DNA of 64,000 nt from Pseudomonadota bacterium. GTDB lineage: Bacteria > Desulfobacterota > Desulfobacteria > Desulfobacterales > RPRI01. The notes under the pieces were generated by a model. It made no database searches. It had not been told where the DNA came from and was given only the letters and a program-made list of their open reading frames with translations. Shown in pieces: positions 1 through 6,930 of this stretch. The DNA lies in assembly GCA_018817425.1 (NCBI GenBank), contig JAHITX010000040.1, positions 1 through 64,000 of the forward strand, given 5' to 3'. The position numbers and the translations under genes are program-made. How positions within the stretch are numbered: position 1 is the stretch's first letter; each line of letters starts with the position of its first letter.

Positions 1-142
1 GAGCCAGTTTCAAAACGCCCCATTTTGGCCGATCTCTGCGTTGGGCTCAAATTTCAATCCTCGAAATACTCAATGTATTCCTGTGGTTGAAATTTTCGCC
101 CGCCTTGAGCTTGACCAAACTGAAACGTTTTGAAAGTGGCTC
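1..142. repeat. Dispersed ~142-bp palindromic element, copy 1
   Basis: The ends are near-inverted: the left end reads GAGCCAGTTTCAAAACG and the reverse complement of the right end reads GAGCCACTTTCAAAACG. Inner segments also pair imperfectly, so the whole element can fold into one long hairpin. It has no ORF. Copies at 26610-26752 (inverted) and 31782-31946 are almost identical. It looks like a MITE- or REP-like non-autonomous repeat. The element starts at the first base of the window, so the left boundary could be cut. Confidence 0.85.
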
Positions 143-223
143 TTTATTCTAAATGTTTATAAACTATCTGGCTCATATGTGTAGTATATCTTTGCCGAGT
201 GTACAAATAACAGGGGAATAATT

Positions 224-1204
224 ATGATAAAAACAAGAATAACCGAATTGTTTGGTATTAAACGACCAATTGTTCAGGGCGGAATGATGTGGATAGCAGG
301 TGCAAAACTTGCATCTGCTGTTGCTAATGCCGGAGGAATAGGATTTATGGCGGCTCTTGCTTTTCCTGATGCCGAAAGCTTAAGAGAAGAAATAAAAAGA
401 TGTCGTAAAATGACAGAAAAACCCTTTGGAATTAATTTAACTTTTTTGCCTACATTGCGCCCGCCGGACTATCCGGCATATATTAAAGTATGTATAGAAG
501 AAGGTGTAAAGTTTATAGAAACCGCCGGGCAGAATCCGGAAAAATATATGGATCAGATAAAATCAGGCGGCATCAAAGTTGTGCATAAATGTACTTCCGT
601 AAGACATGCTGTAAAGGCCGAAAAAATCGGTTGTGATGTGATAAGCATTGACGGTTTTGAAGCGGCCGGACATCCGGGAGAAGATGATGTTACTTCATTG
701 ATTCTTATACCTCTTACAAGAGATGCTGTAAGTATTCCAATCATTGCATCCGGCGGCTTTGCAGATGGTCGCGGTCTTGTAGCAGCTCTTTCGCTTGGTG
801 CTGATGGTATCAACATGGGTACGCGCTTTGTTGCAACAAAAGAAGCTCCGGTACACGAAAATATAAAACAAGCCTTAATAAATCACAGTGAGCTTGATAC
901 ACGCCTTATCATGCGTTCTATGCGAAATACCGAAAGGGTTATTCATAATACTGCGGCAGATAAGGTTCTTGAAATAGAAAACCGTGGCAATATGCGTATT
1001 GAAGATATTGTTCCATATGTTTCAGGCCTTGTAGGAAAAGAGATGCAAAAATGCGGTGATATTGAAAAAGGAACTCTTGCGGCAGGTCAATGCATGGGAT
1101 TTATACGTGATATTCCGACATGCAAAGTACTGTTGGATCGTATTATGAAGCAGGCAGAAGAAATAGTTAAAGATATTGGGAATAAATTTCTCAGTTCTAC
1201 GTAA
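224..1204 (+). CDS. NAD(P)H-dependent flavin oxidoreductase (nitronate monooxygenase / FabK-like)
   Basis: This is a 326-residue FMN-binding TIM-barrel protein of the nitronate monooxygenase / enoyl-ACP reductase II superfamily. PIVQGGMMW lies at residues 15-23, GFEAAGHPG at 144-152, the phosphate-binding ASGGFADG at 175-182 and GADGINMGTRF at 192-202. The length fits the family (310-360). The start follows an AGGGGAA ribosome-binding site. Members either oxidise alkyl nitronates or reduce enoyl thioesters, and the sequence alone does not decide between them. An Old Yellow Enzyme-type reductase follows after a repeat, so the two may process related unsaturated or nitro substrates, but a shared transcript is not shown. 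Confidence 0.85.
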   Translation: MIKTRITELFGIKRPIVQGGMMWIAGAKLASAVANAGGIGFMAALAFPDAESLREEIKRCRKMTEKPFGINLTFLPTLRPPDYPAYIKVCIEEGVKFIETAGQNPEKYMDQIKSGGIKVVHKCTSVRHAVKAEKIGCDVISIDGFEAAGHPGEDDVTSLILIPLTRDAVSIPIIASGGFADGRGLVAALSLGADGINMGTRFVATKEAPVHENIKQALINHSELDTRLIMRSMRNTERVIHNTAADKVLEIENRGNMRIEDIVPYVSGLVGKEMQKCGDIEKGTLAAGQCMGFIRDIPTCKVLLDRIMKQAEEIVKDIGNKFLSST

Positions 1205-1235
1205 AACTTTAGCTCAATATCATTTTAGATAAAAC

Positions 1236-1317
1236 GATTCAAGGATTCGAGGGTTCAAGAGATAGATGAAAATATCATTTCACTTGAACCCTTGGCCCCT
1301 GGAATCCTTGAACCCTT
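1236..1317. repeat. Modular palindromic repeat (GGNTTCNA units), copy 1
   Basis: The left arm contains AAGGATTCGAGGGTTCAAG and the right arm is its imperfect complement, so the segment folds into a hairpin between two oxidoreductase genes. Each arm is built from near-repeats of an 8-base unit, GGNTTCNA. A related element lies at 37074-37167. It has no coding potential and could end or stabilise the upstream transcript. Confidence 0.75.
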
Positions 1318-1336
1318 AAAGCAATGAGAGGAAGCA

Positions 1337-2437
1337 ATGGCAAAGCTTTTTGAAGAAACACAAATTAATGGAATGACTCTGGCCAACCGGTTTGTACGTT
1401 CAGCTACATGGGAAGGTATGGCAAATGATGACGGCAGTGTTACACCTATGCTTATAGATTGTATGGTTGATCTTGTAAAAGGGGGTGTCGGACTGATTAT
1501 TTCCGGTCATGCATATGTCCAAAGGGTAGGGAAGGCAAGCTTTTTGCAACTCGGGGCTTATAGCGATGATTTACTTCCAGGCCTTACTGATATGGCTGAT
1601 GCGGTGCATAAAAACGGTGGTAAAATTGTGTTACAGATTGCTCATGCAGGTTTTTTTGCCAGAACGGATTTAACCAAAGTTTCTGCTCTCGCTGCTTCAG
1701 ATATGGGAAATTCTTCTAAAGTTCCTCACCGGGTTGTTTCCGTATCGGACATAAAACAAATTATAACAGATTTTGCCGAAGCTGCTAATAGAGCAAAGAA
1801 AGCAGGTTTTGACGGTGTTCAGATTCATACTGCTCACGGATATCTGTTAAGTCAGTTTTTATCGCCTGCTTTTAATAGTCGAATCGATGAATACGGAGGC
1901 AGTATTGAAAACAGATCAAGAATTTTAATAGATGTGCTCAAATCTGTAAGAAGTGTTGTAGGGCCGGATTATCCTGTAATGGTGAAAATCAATGTGGCTG
2001 ATTTTATAGAAAATGGCCTTGAGCTTAAAGATTCACTTAAAATTGGAAAAATGCTGGAATCCGAAGGCATAGATGCCGTAGAGCTTAGCGGAGGAGTTTT
2101 GACCGGCGATAAGCTTAGCCCAAGTCGCAAAGGAATAAATTCTGAAGAAAAGGAAGCATATTTTTTGAATGAGGCAAAAGCTTTCAGAGAAAAAATATCA
2201 GTGCCAATTATTCTTGTAGGAGGAAATCGTTCTTATCAAATGGCTGATAAAATAATTACGGAAGGTGCTGTGGATTATATATCCATGTGTCGTCCTTTAA
2301 TCAGAGAACCTGATCTTATTAACCGGTGGAAATCCGGAGATATTGAAAAATCCGCCTGTATTTCGGATAATAGGTGTTTTCGCCCGGCATTGACAGGAAA
2401 AGGCCTTTACTGTGTTAGTGATAAAAAACAGGGATGA
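1337..2437 (+). CDS. NADH:flavin oxidoreductase, Old Yellow Enzyme family
   Basis: This is a 366-residue FMN-dependent TIM barrel of the OYE family. NRFVRSATWE at residues 17-26 is the N-terminal flavin-contact signature. HTAHGYLLSQFLSPAFNSR at 164-182, followed by DEYGGSIENR, is the family's most diagnostic block. The protein ends soon after the barrel, so it lacks the C-terminal FAD/NAD domains of 2,4-dienoyl-CoA reductase. The tail has three cysteines (in SACISDNRCF and GLYC), fewer than a full 4Fe-4S motif. It probably reduces an activated C=C bond with NAD(P)H, and the substrate is unknown. GAGGAA lies upstream of the ATG. A degraded hydrolase copy begins directly after the stop. Confidence 0.88.
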   Translation: MAKLFEETQINGMTLANRFVRSATWEGMANDDGSVTPMLIDCMVDLVKGGVGLIISGHAYVQRVGKASFLQLGAYSDDLLPGLTDMADAVHKNGGKIVLQIAHAGFFARTDLTKVSALAASDMGNSSKVPHRVVSVSDIKQIITDFAEAANRAKKAGFDGVQIHTAHGYLLSQFLSPAFNSRIDEYGGSIENRSRILIDVLKSVRSVVGPDYPVMVKINVADFIENGLELKDSLKIGKMLESEGIDAVELSGGVLTGDKLSPSRKGINSEEKEAYFLNEAKAFREKISVPIILVGGNRSYQMADKIITEGAVDYISMCRPLIREPDLINRWKSGDIEKSACISDNRCFRPALTGKGLYCVSDKKQG

Positions 2438-2439
2438 TT

Positions 2440-2617
2440 ATGTCCGATAATGCTTGCAGTAACGGGAAGCGAAGATGAATTTGCGCCTCCTGATTTAGTC
2501 GAAAAGTTAGTATTAAATTTAAACAACATGGCTGTTGTGAAGGTTATTGTTGGTGCGAATCATTTTTTATTCGGATTTGAAGATGAACTGGCAGAAGTTC
2601 TTAACAGATATATTTAG
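2440..2617 (+). pseudogene. Internally deleted copy of the alpha/beta hydrolase at 5252-5878
   Basis: The segment opens with ATGTCCGA, matching the start of the intact hydrolase (ATGTCTGA). It then jumps directly to the sequence encoding LAVTGSED, which is about residue 150 of the intact protein. From there it runs in frame for about 55 residues to a TAG, with the final catalytic-histidine region (ANHFLFG, compared with ADHFFLGYE). About 430 bp, including the nucleophile elbow, are missing, so it cannot be an active hydrolase. The DNA match to 5690-5870 is obvious by eye, so this is a duplicated gene that later suffered an internal deletion. The reading frame changes at the junction. Confidence 0.85.
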
Positions 2618-3078
2618 CAGTCAGGCGGATTCATTAATTTCAGCTTATGCAATAATTTCTATTATATCAACAGCTATTCACTATTCAAGCTGTGACATCT
2701 GTTTCCCCTTACTGTTGAATTAATCAGTTCGGCGGCAGGCGGCTTCTCTTTTGAGGAATTGGGCCAGACCTTTGACGTTGAGTTTTCTCTGGAAAGGTTC
2801 AAGTTTTGAAACTTTGATTTTGCATGAGTTGAAAGTTTACAACCAAACTTAGGAACAACTGCATCGCGGTCAAATATTTTAGAAAATTGGATTTGCATGC
2901 TCTTCCAAACGGCCTCCATTGACGTTAAATCGGCATCTCTTATGATGTTTGTTAAAACTTTTGGATAAAGAATTCTGACCAAAATTTCTGGTTAGGTGTT
3001 GATAATAAATAAGGGATATTAAGGGGGTTGTTACCTTGTTCGATTTTCGATATATAATCTACTGTTATGATATTTTTG
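2618..3078. other. Intergenic stretch without a supported gene
   Basis: A 102-codon minus-strand frame (2982-2674, TTG start) exists but matches no family I recognise. It has no ribosome-binding site and an odd composition, so I do not call it. The stretch may be remnant mobile DNA. Confidence 0.5.
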
Positions 3079-3119
3079 TTGACGATGTGTGCCAATCGTA
3101 TATTATACACATTATGTGT
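3079..3119 (+). promoter_or_regulatory. vapBC promoter with overlapping operator dyad
   Basis: TTGACG (3079-3084) and TATTAT (3101-3106) are separated by 16 bp, which makes a good sigma-70 promoter. Immediately downstream is the dyad ACACAT-T-ATGTGT (3107-3119), overlapping the expected transcription start. Toxin-antitoxin operons of this type are usually autorepressed by the antitoxin and the complex at such dyads. That role is inferred here. Confidence 0.65.
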
Positions 3120-3133
3120 GTATGGAGCTTGCT

Positions 3134-3346
3134 ATGAGAACTAATATTGATATTAACGATGAACTATTGGAAGAGGCTTTTTCGGTCAGCCAAATGAGGA
3201 GTAAAAAAGATTTAATTCATGAAGCTTTGCTGGAATATATTAAATTAAAAAAAAGAAAAGATCTTACCGAATTAGCCGGAACAATAGAATTTTATGAAGG
3301 ATATAGCCATAAGGATTTGAGGAAGACAAGAAATGATTCTTGTTGA
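3134..3346 (+). CDS. vapB: VapB-type antitoxin (ribbon-helix-helix)
   Basis: This is a 70-residue antitoxin of a type II toxin-antitoxin pair. The N-terminus MRTNIDINDELLEEA is the typical beta-strand of VapB ribbon-helix-helix antitoxins (DUF2191-like), followed by two helices and a C-terminal tail expected to wrap the toxin. I chose the ATG at 3134 because GGAG sits 6 bases upstream. A frame open from 3089 would add 15 unlikely residues. The gene overlaps the toxin start by 14 bp, which is typical of translational coupling. It should neutralise VapC and repress the promoter at 3079-3119. Confidence 0.85.
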   Translation: MRTNIDINDELLEEAFSVSQMRSKKDLIHEALLEYIKLKKRKDLTELAGTIEFYEGYSHKDLRKTRNDSC

Positions 3347-3746
3347 TACCTCGGTCTGGATTCATATTCTTAGAGATAAAGGCGGCAAAATGGTGCAAGC
3401 CTTTCGTGAAAAAACAGCTTCAGAAATTATTGTGTTCAGTCGTTTTATTCAAATTGAATTGCTTCAGGGCGCAAAAGACGACTTTGAATGGAAACGCCTG
3501 GATGATTATTTATCAAGCCAGTATTATCTTGAAGCTAACGAAAATACTTGGAGGCATGCAGCAAGAATTTATTTTGAACTCCGAAAATCAGGCATTACTG
3601 TGAGCAGTACTATTGATTGCGGTATTGCCTGTATCGCAATGGAAGCAAAAGCTCTGTTACTGCACAGAGATCATGATTTTGAAAAAATTGCAGGAATAAG
3701 ACCTCTTGCGAATGAGTTTTTTGATCCGCTGAGTACTCAAAATTAA
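3333..3746 (+). CDS. vapC: VapC-type PIN-domain ribonuclease toxin
   Basis: This 137-residue PIN-domain protein is the toxin of the vapBC pair. The four expected acidic metal-binding residues are present: D5 (VDTSVW), E42 (QIELLQG), D95 (STIDCGIA) and D115 (HRDHDF). Length and order fit VapC (125-145 residues). Known VapC enzymes are Mg2+-dependent RNases that cleave tRNA or rRNA, and the target here cannot be read from sequence. The active site looks intact, so the module is probably functional. It lies in an accessory stretch with another toxin-antitoxin pair and an intron relic. Confidence 0.9.
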   Translation: MILVDTSVWIHILRDKGGKMVQAFREKTASEIIVFSRFIQIELLQGAKDDFEWKRLDDYLSSQYYLEANENTWRHAARIYFELRKSGITVSSTIDCGIACIAMEAKALLLHRDHDFEKIAGIRPLANEFFDPLSTQN

Positions 3747-4125
3747 TCCTTAGTTCATGAAAAATCCTTAACCGGCAAACTGAAGTAAAGAAGTATATGG
3801 TGTCACTCAAGCCTGCTTGAATTCTATTCAACAGGGAAGAATAAGGGACATGAGAATTATGCTCTTTATTTCCATACTTTCCAGATTAGCTACCCTATTG
3901 CAAAATATTCGGCGCTTAATCTCAAGGGCATCGTCTCTGAATTACCTTCGATCTATCTTAGACATAATAAAAACGAGTTCTGTACAAACGCCACGGTAGG
4001 GCCAACAACCGGATTGAGACGGTCGCAAAAAACGCACTGCTAATCCGCCGCTTTGGGCTTGCCAGTACCAAGCCGTATCAAATAGTCCTTGCCTATTTGT
4101 ATCCTAAATATTACAAACATAAATC
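3747..4125. other. Intergenic stretch, no gene seen
   Basis: About 380 bp between the two toxin-antitoxin modules. Base composition shifts from AT-rich to about 50% G+C near 4000, where imported DNA seems to begin. I see no convincing ORF, RNA or terminator. Confidence 0.5.
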
Positions 4126-4416
4126 CTGATTAGTATTCAGACTACGGACACATTCGATGCTTGGTTTGCCAGCCTGAAAGATAAACGGGCGATAGCACGC
4201 ATTCAAGCGCGCATCGACCGAGCCGTAGATGGCAATTTTGGTGAGTGTTCACCGGTGGGTAAAGGTGTATCGGAGATGCGAATTCACTATGGGCCGGGCT
4301 ATCGAGTGTATTTCGTACAGCGCTGCATGGAACTGGTGATCCTACTGGCAGGGGGCAACAAGTCTTCACAGAGCAAGGATATCAAGACCGCGCTACAACT
4401 GGCGGACAAATTATAG
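4126..4416 (+). CDS. RelE/HigB-like toxin without a canonical start codon
   Basis: Translation of this frame gives about 96 residues resembling addiction-module killer proteins of the phage Gp49/HigB type. The sequence runs through IQTTDTFDAWFASLKDK, ARIQARIDRAVDGNFGE, EMRIHYGPGYRVYF and LLAGGNKSSQSKDI, which is the family order. There is a TAA just upstream, and no ATG, GTG or TTG lies between it and the conserved N-terminus, only CTG (4126) or ATT codons. No ribosome-binding site is visible. Either a rare start codon is used or the start has mutated and the toxin is silenced. G+C is visibly higher than in the surroundings, suggesting transfer. The antitoxin follows 9 bp later. Confidence 0.7.
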   Translation: MISIQTTDTFDAWFASLKDKRAIARIQARIDRAVDGNFGECSPVGKGVSEMRIHYGPGYRVYFVQRCMELVILLAGGNKSSQSKDIKTALQLADKL

Positions 4417-4425
4417 GAGAACAAC

Positions 4426-4758
4426 ATGACATTGAAGTTGCGCAAATGGGATAGCGCCGAATATCTCAAAACCGATGAGGATATGGTCCTGTATCTTGAG
4501 GCCTGCATGGAAGAAGCTGGCGACGATGCAGCTTTCATTGCCAAAGCGCTTGGCAACATCGCCCGCGCCCGTGGAATGAGCCAACTTGCCAAAGACACCG
4601 GGTTGTGCCGAGAGAGCCTGTACAAAGCACTTTCCGGTGAGGGGAATCCGAGCTTTGCAACTATTTTGAAGGTAACACATGCGCTGGGATTCAAGCTGTA
4701 TGTTCAAGGGCAGAGAAAAGACAAACATAAAATTACAAAAATCACCCAACAAAGGTAA
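4426..4758 (+). CDS. HigA-like antitoxin (putative addiction module antidote, XRE-type HTH)
   Basis: This 110-residue protein matches the 'putative addiction module antidote' family that pairs with Gp49/HigB-like toxins. The N-terminus has WDSAEYLKTDEDMVLYLEAC. A helix-turn-helix follows, with QLAKDTGLCRESLYKALSG in the recognition region and then a conserved NPSFATILKVTHALGFKL. AGGAG sits 6 bases before the ATG. The toxin-first order is usual for this pair. The gene itself looks intact even though the toxin lacks a normal start. The last 20 residues are lysine-rich and run towards an intron relic, so the C-terminus may have been altered. Confidence 0.85.
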   Translation: MTLKLRKWDSAEYLKTDEDMVLYLEACMEEAGDDAAFIAKALGNIARARGMSQLAKDTGLCRESLYKALSGEGNPSFATILKVTHALGFKLYVQGQRKDKHKITKITQQR

Positions 4759-4774
4759 TATATCTGCGGAGGCA

Positions 4775-4954
4775 ATGGAGGAAAGGGGGTTGACCAAGGG
4801 GAATGCGTCAGAGCAAAACACGCTCCGGACACAGGGCCGGGTTGGTGTGCAAACTGCGCTTGGACGGATACGAAAGGCGGTAGAAAAGGATAGAAAACAA
4901 AAGTTCACAGCGCTGTATTATCATGTTTACAACGTAGATATGAGCTCAAATTGA
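4775..4954 (+). pseudogene. 5' stub of a group II intron reverse transcriptase/maturase
   Basis: From the ATG at 4775 the frame reads MEERGLTKGNASEQNT, then RVGVQTALGRIRKAVEKD, FTALYYHVYNVDM, and a TGA. This corresponds to the conserved N-terminus of LtrA-like intron-encoded proteins (…RVQTALDRIR…FTALLHHVYNID…). It stops just where the reverse transcriptase fingers should begin. No palm (YADD), maturase or endonuclease domain follows in any frame, and I see no domain V hairpin. It is therefore a truncated relic of a group II intron, with G+C above that of the host. Confidence 0.75.
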
Positions 4955-5251
4955 TCCTGCAACAATATTTTGGACATGAACCGTCATCTACACCCGGCTA
5001 TCCCTTATCGGTTTCCTCCCCAGGATTTCCCGACTCCGTTTCACTGGACACTGTATAATCAAAATATTTCTGTTGCCGCCAGCCGGATATGTTCGGCACT
5101 AAACGAGGCTGGTTTTTTCAGCCGCTGCCGCAATAAGTCCTCCACGGGCCAAGTGGTTTGCTTTTCTAAACAGACCTCCGGAACCCTGATGGATGGCAAT
5201 AACTGCTGTTGGATCAAACAGATTTCTATCAACTTCAAAAGGAGATAATCC
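4955..5251. other. G+C-richer remnant DNA upstream of the hydrolase
   Basis: About 300 bp with composition like the intron stub. A minus-strand frame ending near 5059 looks mildly coding (PVEDLLRQRLKKPASFSAEH) but has no start or family match, and it may be a fragment of a lost mobile gene. AAAGGAGA at the right end is the ribosome-binding site of the hydrolase. Confidence 0.4.
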
Positions 5252-5878
5252 ATGTCTGAAGAAATAATTAAAATTAATAGTGATGACAATATAATATTAG
5301 AGGGATTGTATGATCCGGGAACAAAAAAACATGGTGTTATCATCACTCATCCGCATCCTCTTTATGGCGGTGATATGTATAATAATGTTGTTGAAGCAAT
5401 CCAATCAGCATATCAAAAAAAAGGATACGCAACATTAAGATTTAATTTCAGAGGAGTGGGTGCAAGCGGCGGTACCTATGACGATGGCATTGGAGAACAA
5501 AAAGATATTATTGCCGGATATAAGTTTTTAAAAACAATGGATGTGGAACAAATTGATCTTTGCGGCTATTCATTCGGAACATGGGTTAATGCTCAAATTA
5601 AAGATCAAATTACAGTTAATTCATCTATTATGGTATCACCGCCTGTGGCTATGATGAAATTTGAAACTGATTTAAAAATTAATCATTTAATACTTGCAGT
5701 AACGGGAAGCGAAGATGGATTTGCGCCACCGGAACTGGTTGAAAAGTTTGTATCAAATTTAAACGGCACGGCTGATATAAAGGTTATTGATGGAGCGGAT
5801 CATTTCTTCTTAGGATATGAAGACAAACTGGCAGAAATTGTTGATAGTTATATAGCAGACAGGCAGCTTGGGAAATAA
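5252..5878 (+). CDS. Alpha/beta-fold hydrolase (COG2945-like)
   Basis: This is a 208-residue cytosolic alpha/beta hydrolase. The N-terminal segment has HGVIITHPHPLYGGDM, FNFRGVGASGGTYDDG and the nucleophile elbow GYSFGT (Ser near residue 107). ADHFF near 190 provides the catalytic histidine, and the acidic residue is probably in TGSEDGF. The short length without a lid matches COG2945 predicted hydrolases. The substrate is unknown. AAAGGAGATAATCC precedes the ATG. A partial, internally deleted duplicate lies at 2440-2617, and the DNA between the copies is full of toxin-antitoxin and intron sequence. Confidence 0.85.
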   Translation: MSEEIIKINSDDNIILEGLYDPGTKKHGVIITHPHPLYGGDMYNNVVEAIQSAYQKKGYATLRFNFRGVGASGGTYDDGIGEQKDIIAGYKFLKTMDVEQIDLCGYSFGTWVNAQIKDQITVNSSIMVSPPVAMMKFETDLKINHLILAVTGSEDGFAPPELVEKFVSNLNGTADIKVIDGADHFFLGYEDKLAEIVDSYIADRQLGK

Positions 5879-5920
5879 TATATCTGCAAGAAAAGAATAT
5901 TTTTAACTACATTATTTGTC

Positions 5921-5949
5921 TTGACACACAAAATCGATCTTTCTATAAT
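5921..5949 (+). promoter_or_regulatory. Consensus sigma-70 promoter without an adjacent gene
   Basis: TTGACA (5921-5926) and TATAAT (5944-5949) are both perfect and the spacer is 17 bp. Start of transcription is expected near 5956. The next protein-coding start is more than 250 bp away and a terminator intervenes at 6092-6116. Confidence 0.8.
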
Positions 5950-5955
5950 CTAAAA

Positions 5956-6116
5956 CAAATAGAAAATATTTACCATAGAATTCAAATCGTTATTACAATT
6001 ATAAACATTCATATGAAAAATAAACGGTAGTTTTTTTGAATTATTAAATTTGGAGTATAATATTTTTTGCTTGTAATAATTTTATAACAGGCCGCGAGAC
6101 AAACGCGGTTTTTTTT
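5956..6116 (+). ncRNA. Candidate small RNA or leader RNA (~160 nt)
   Basis: The span runs from the expected start of the consensus promoter to the end of an intrinsic terminator. It contains no ORF longer than a few codons (ATG AAA AAT AAA CGG TAG is the only short one). It could be a stand-alone small RNA or an attenuated leader of the MarR gene that starts at 6212. I recognise no known RNA family in it. Confidence 0.5.
6092..6116 (+). terminator. Rho-independent terminator
   Basis: CCGCG (6092-6096) pairs with CGCGG (6104-6108) across a 7-base loop, followed by eight T residues. It lies 215 bp after the hydrolase stop and about 95 bp before the MarR gene. Confidence 0.8.
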
Positions 6117-6211
6117 ATGCAAATTAAATGTCAGTATTTAATTCGGATCAGGCAAACACAATAAACAATATTACCTAAAGAGCAGGAATTGCCTTATGGC
6201 AATAATCACTA

Positions 6212-6721
6212 ATGCCAAAAAATACGAAACCCAAACAAATGTCTGAAAATAATTCAGTCCAAACGGAATATATTTATCCAACAACTTCACAAAAAGATAT
6301 AATTCATTCTATCCGAAGGCTTATGCAGGGAGCTGAACTTTACAATAAAGAGATTAATAAAAAATATAATATAAGCGCTGCCCAGGTCAACTGCTTGCTT
6401 GCTCTTAATGAGCACGGTCCTTTGCCACCCTCACAAATTGCAAAAATAATAATGGTTAATTCAAGCACCGTAACAAGTATTATCGACCGCTTGGAACAAA
6501 AAAACTTGGTGGAAAGGCAAAGGATATCCCACGACAGAAGAATTATAACGGTTCAGCTTACAGAAAGTGGGAAAACATTGGCTGAAAACGCTCCTTCTCC
6601 GATTCAGCAAAAAATAATCGACGGGGTAAAAAGGCTCACACCCCAGGAAGTTGAACATATTGTTAATGGCTTGAATATGCTTACAAATATGCTTGATGTT
6701 CAAGATCTTGAAGTTGATTAA
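6212..6721 (+). CDS. MarR-family transcriptional regulator
   Basis: This 169-residue winged-helix regulator carries the central LPPSQIAKIIMVNSSTVTSI recognition region and the wing DRLEQKNLVERQRISHDRR, near residues 72-108. The fold and length suit MarR, and it is reminiscent of EctR-type repressors. The 30-residue N-terminal extension is poorly conserved and the ATG has no clear ribosome-binding site, so a later ATG (6239) is possible. A 16-codon frame (6196-6246) with AGGA in front overlaps the start in another frame. The gene lies directly upstream of the methyltransferase cluster. Two palindromes in that cluster's promoter region are the obvious candidate binding sites. The ligand is unknown. 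Confidence 0.85.
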   Translation: MPKNTKPKQMSENNSVQTEYIYPTTSQKDIIHSIRRLMQGAELYNKEINKKYNISAAQVNCLLALNEHGPLPPSQIAKIIMVNSSTVTSIIDRLEQKNLVERQRISHDRRIITVQLTESGKTLAENAPSPIQQKIIDGVKRLTPQEVEHIVNGLNMLTNMLDVQDLEVD

Positions 6722-6826
6722 AAAAGCTACATCTCTCATTTATTCTTACCTTACTTTATAACCTTACTATCCTTTTTTTAAGATAAAAACCTTGACTTAT
6801 CCAATCCATTACTTTAGTGTTATTGT

Positions 6827-6876
6827 TTCAATACAAAATATATTGAATCAAATAATATTGATATAAAATATATCAA
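6827..6876 (+). promoter_or_regulatory. Two tandem palindromic operators before the mttB-like cluster
   Basis: Palindrome 1 is TTCAATA-N7-TATTGAA (6827-6847). Palindrome 2 is TTGATATA-AAA-TATATCAA (6858-6876). Both are perfect dyads sharing AAAATATAT, and their centres are 30 bp apart, about three helical turns. A TTGACT box (6792-6797) lies upstream. The size and symmetry suit a MarR dimer, and the regulator gene ends 105 bp upstream. Confidence 0.65.
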
Positions 6877-6930
6877 ATGAATAGATCATATAACCTACAT
6901 ATCTAATAATAAACCGGAGTGAGTAGATAA

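Noticed and set aside
553-816. Open frames antisense to the first flavin oxidoreductase
   Set aside because: They are shadows of the plus-strand codon pattern. Similar shadows occur on most genes and lack any ribosome-binding site.
2674-2982. A 102-codon minus-strand frame after the hydrolase relic
   Set aside because: It has a TTG start without a ribosome-binding site and no recognisable family. The region may hold decayed mobile DNA, so I list it only as intergenic.
4955-5251. Group II intron domain V
   Set aside because: The characteristic GAGCCGTATG...GTTC-type hairpin is absent, so only the protein stub is called.
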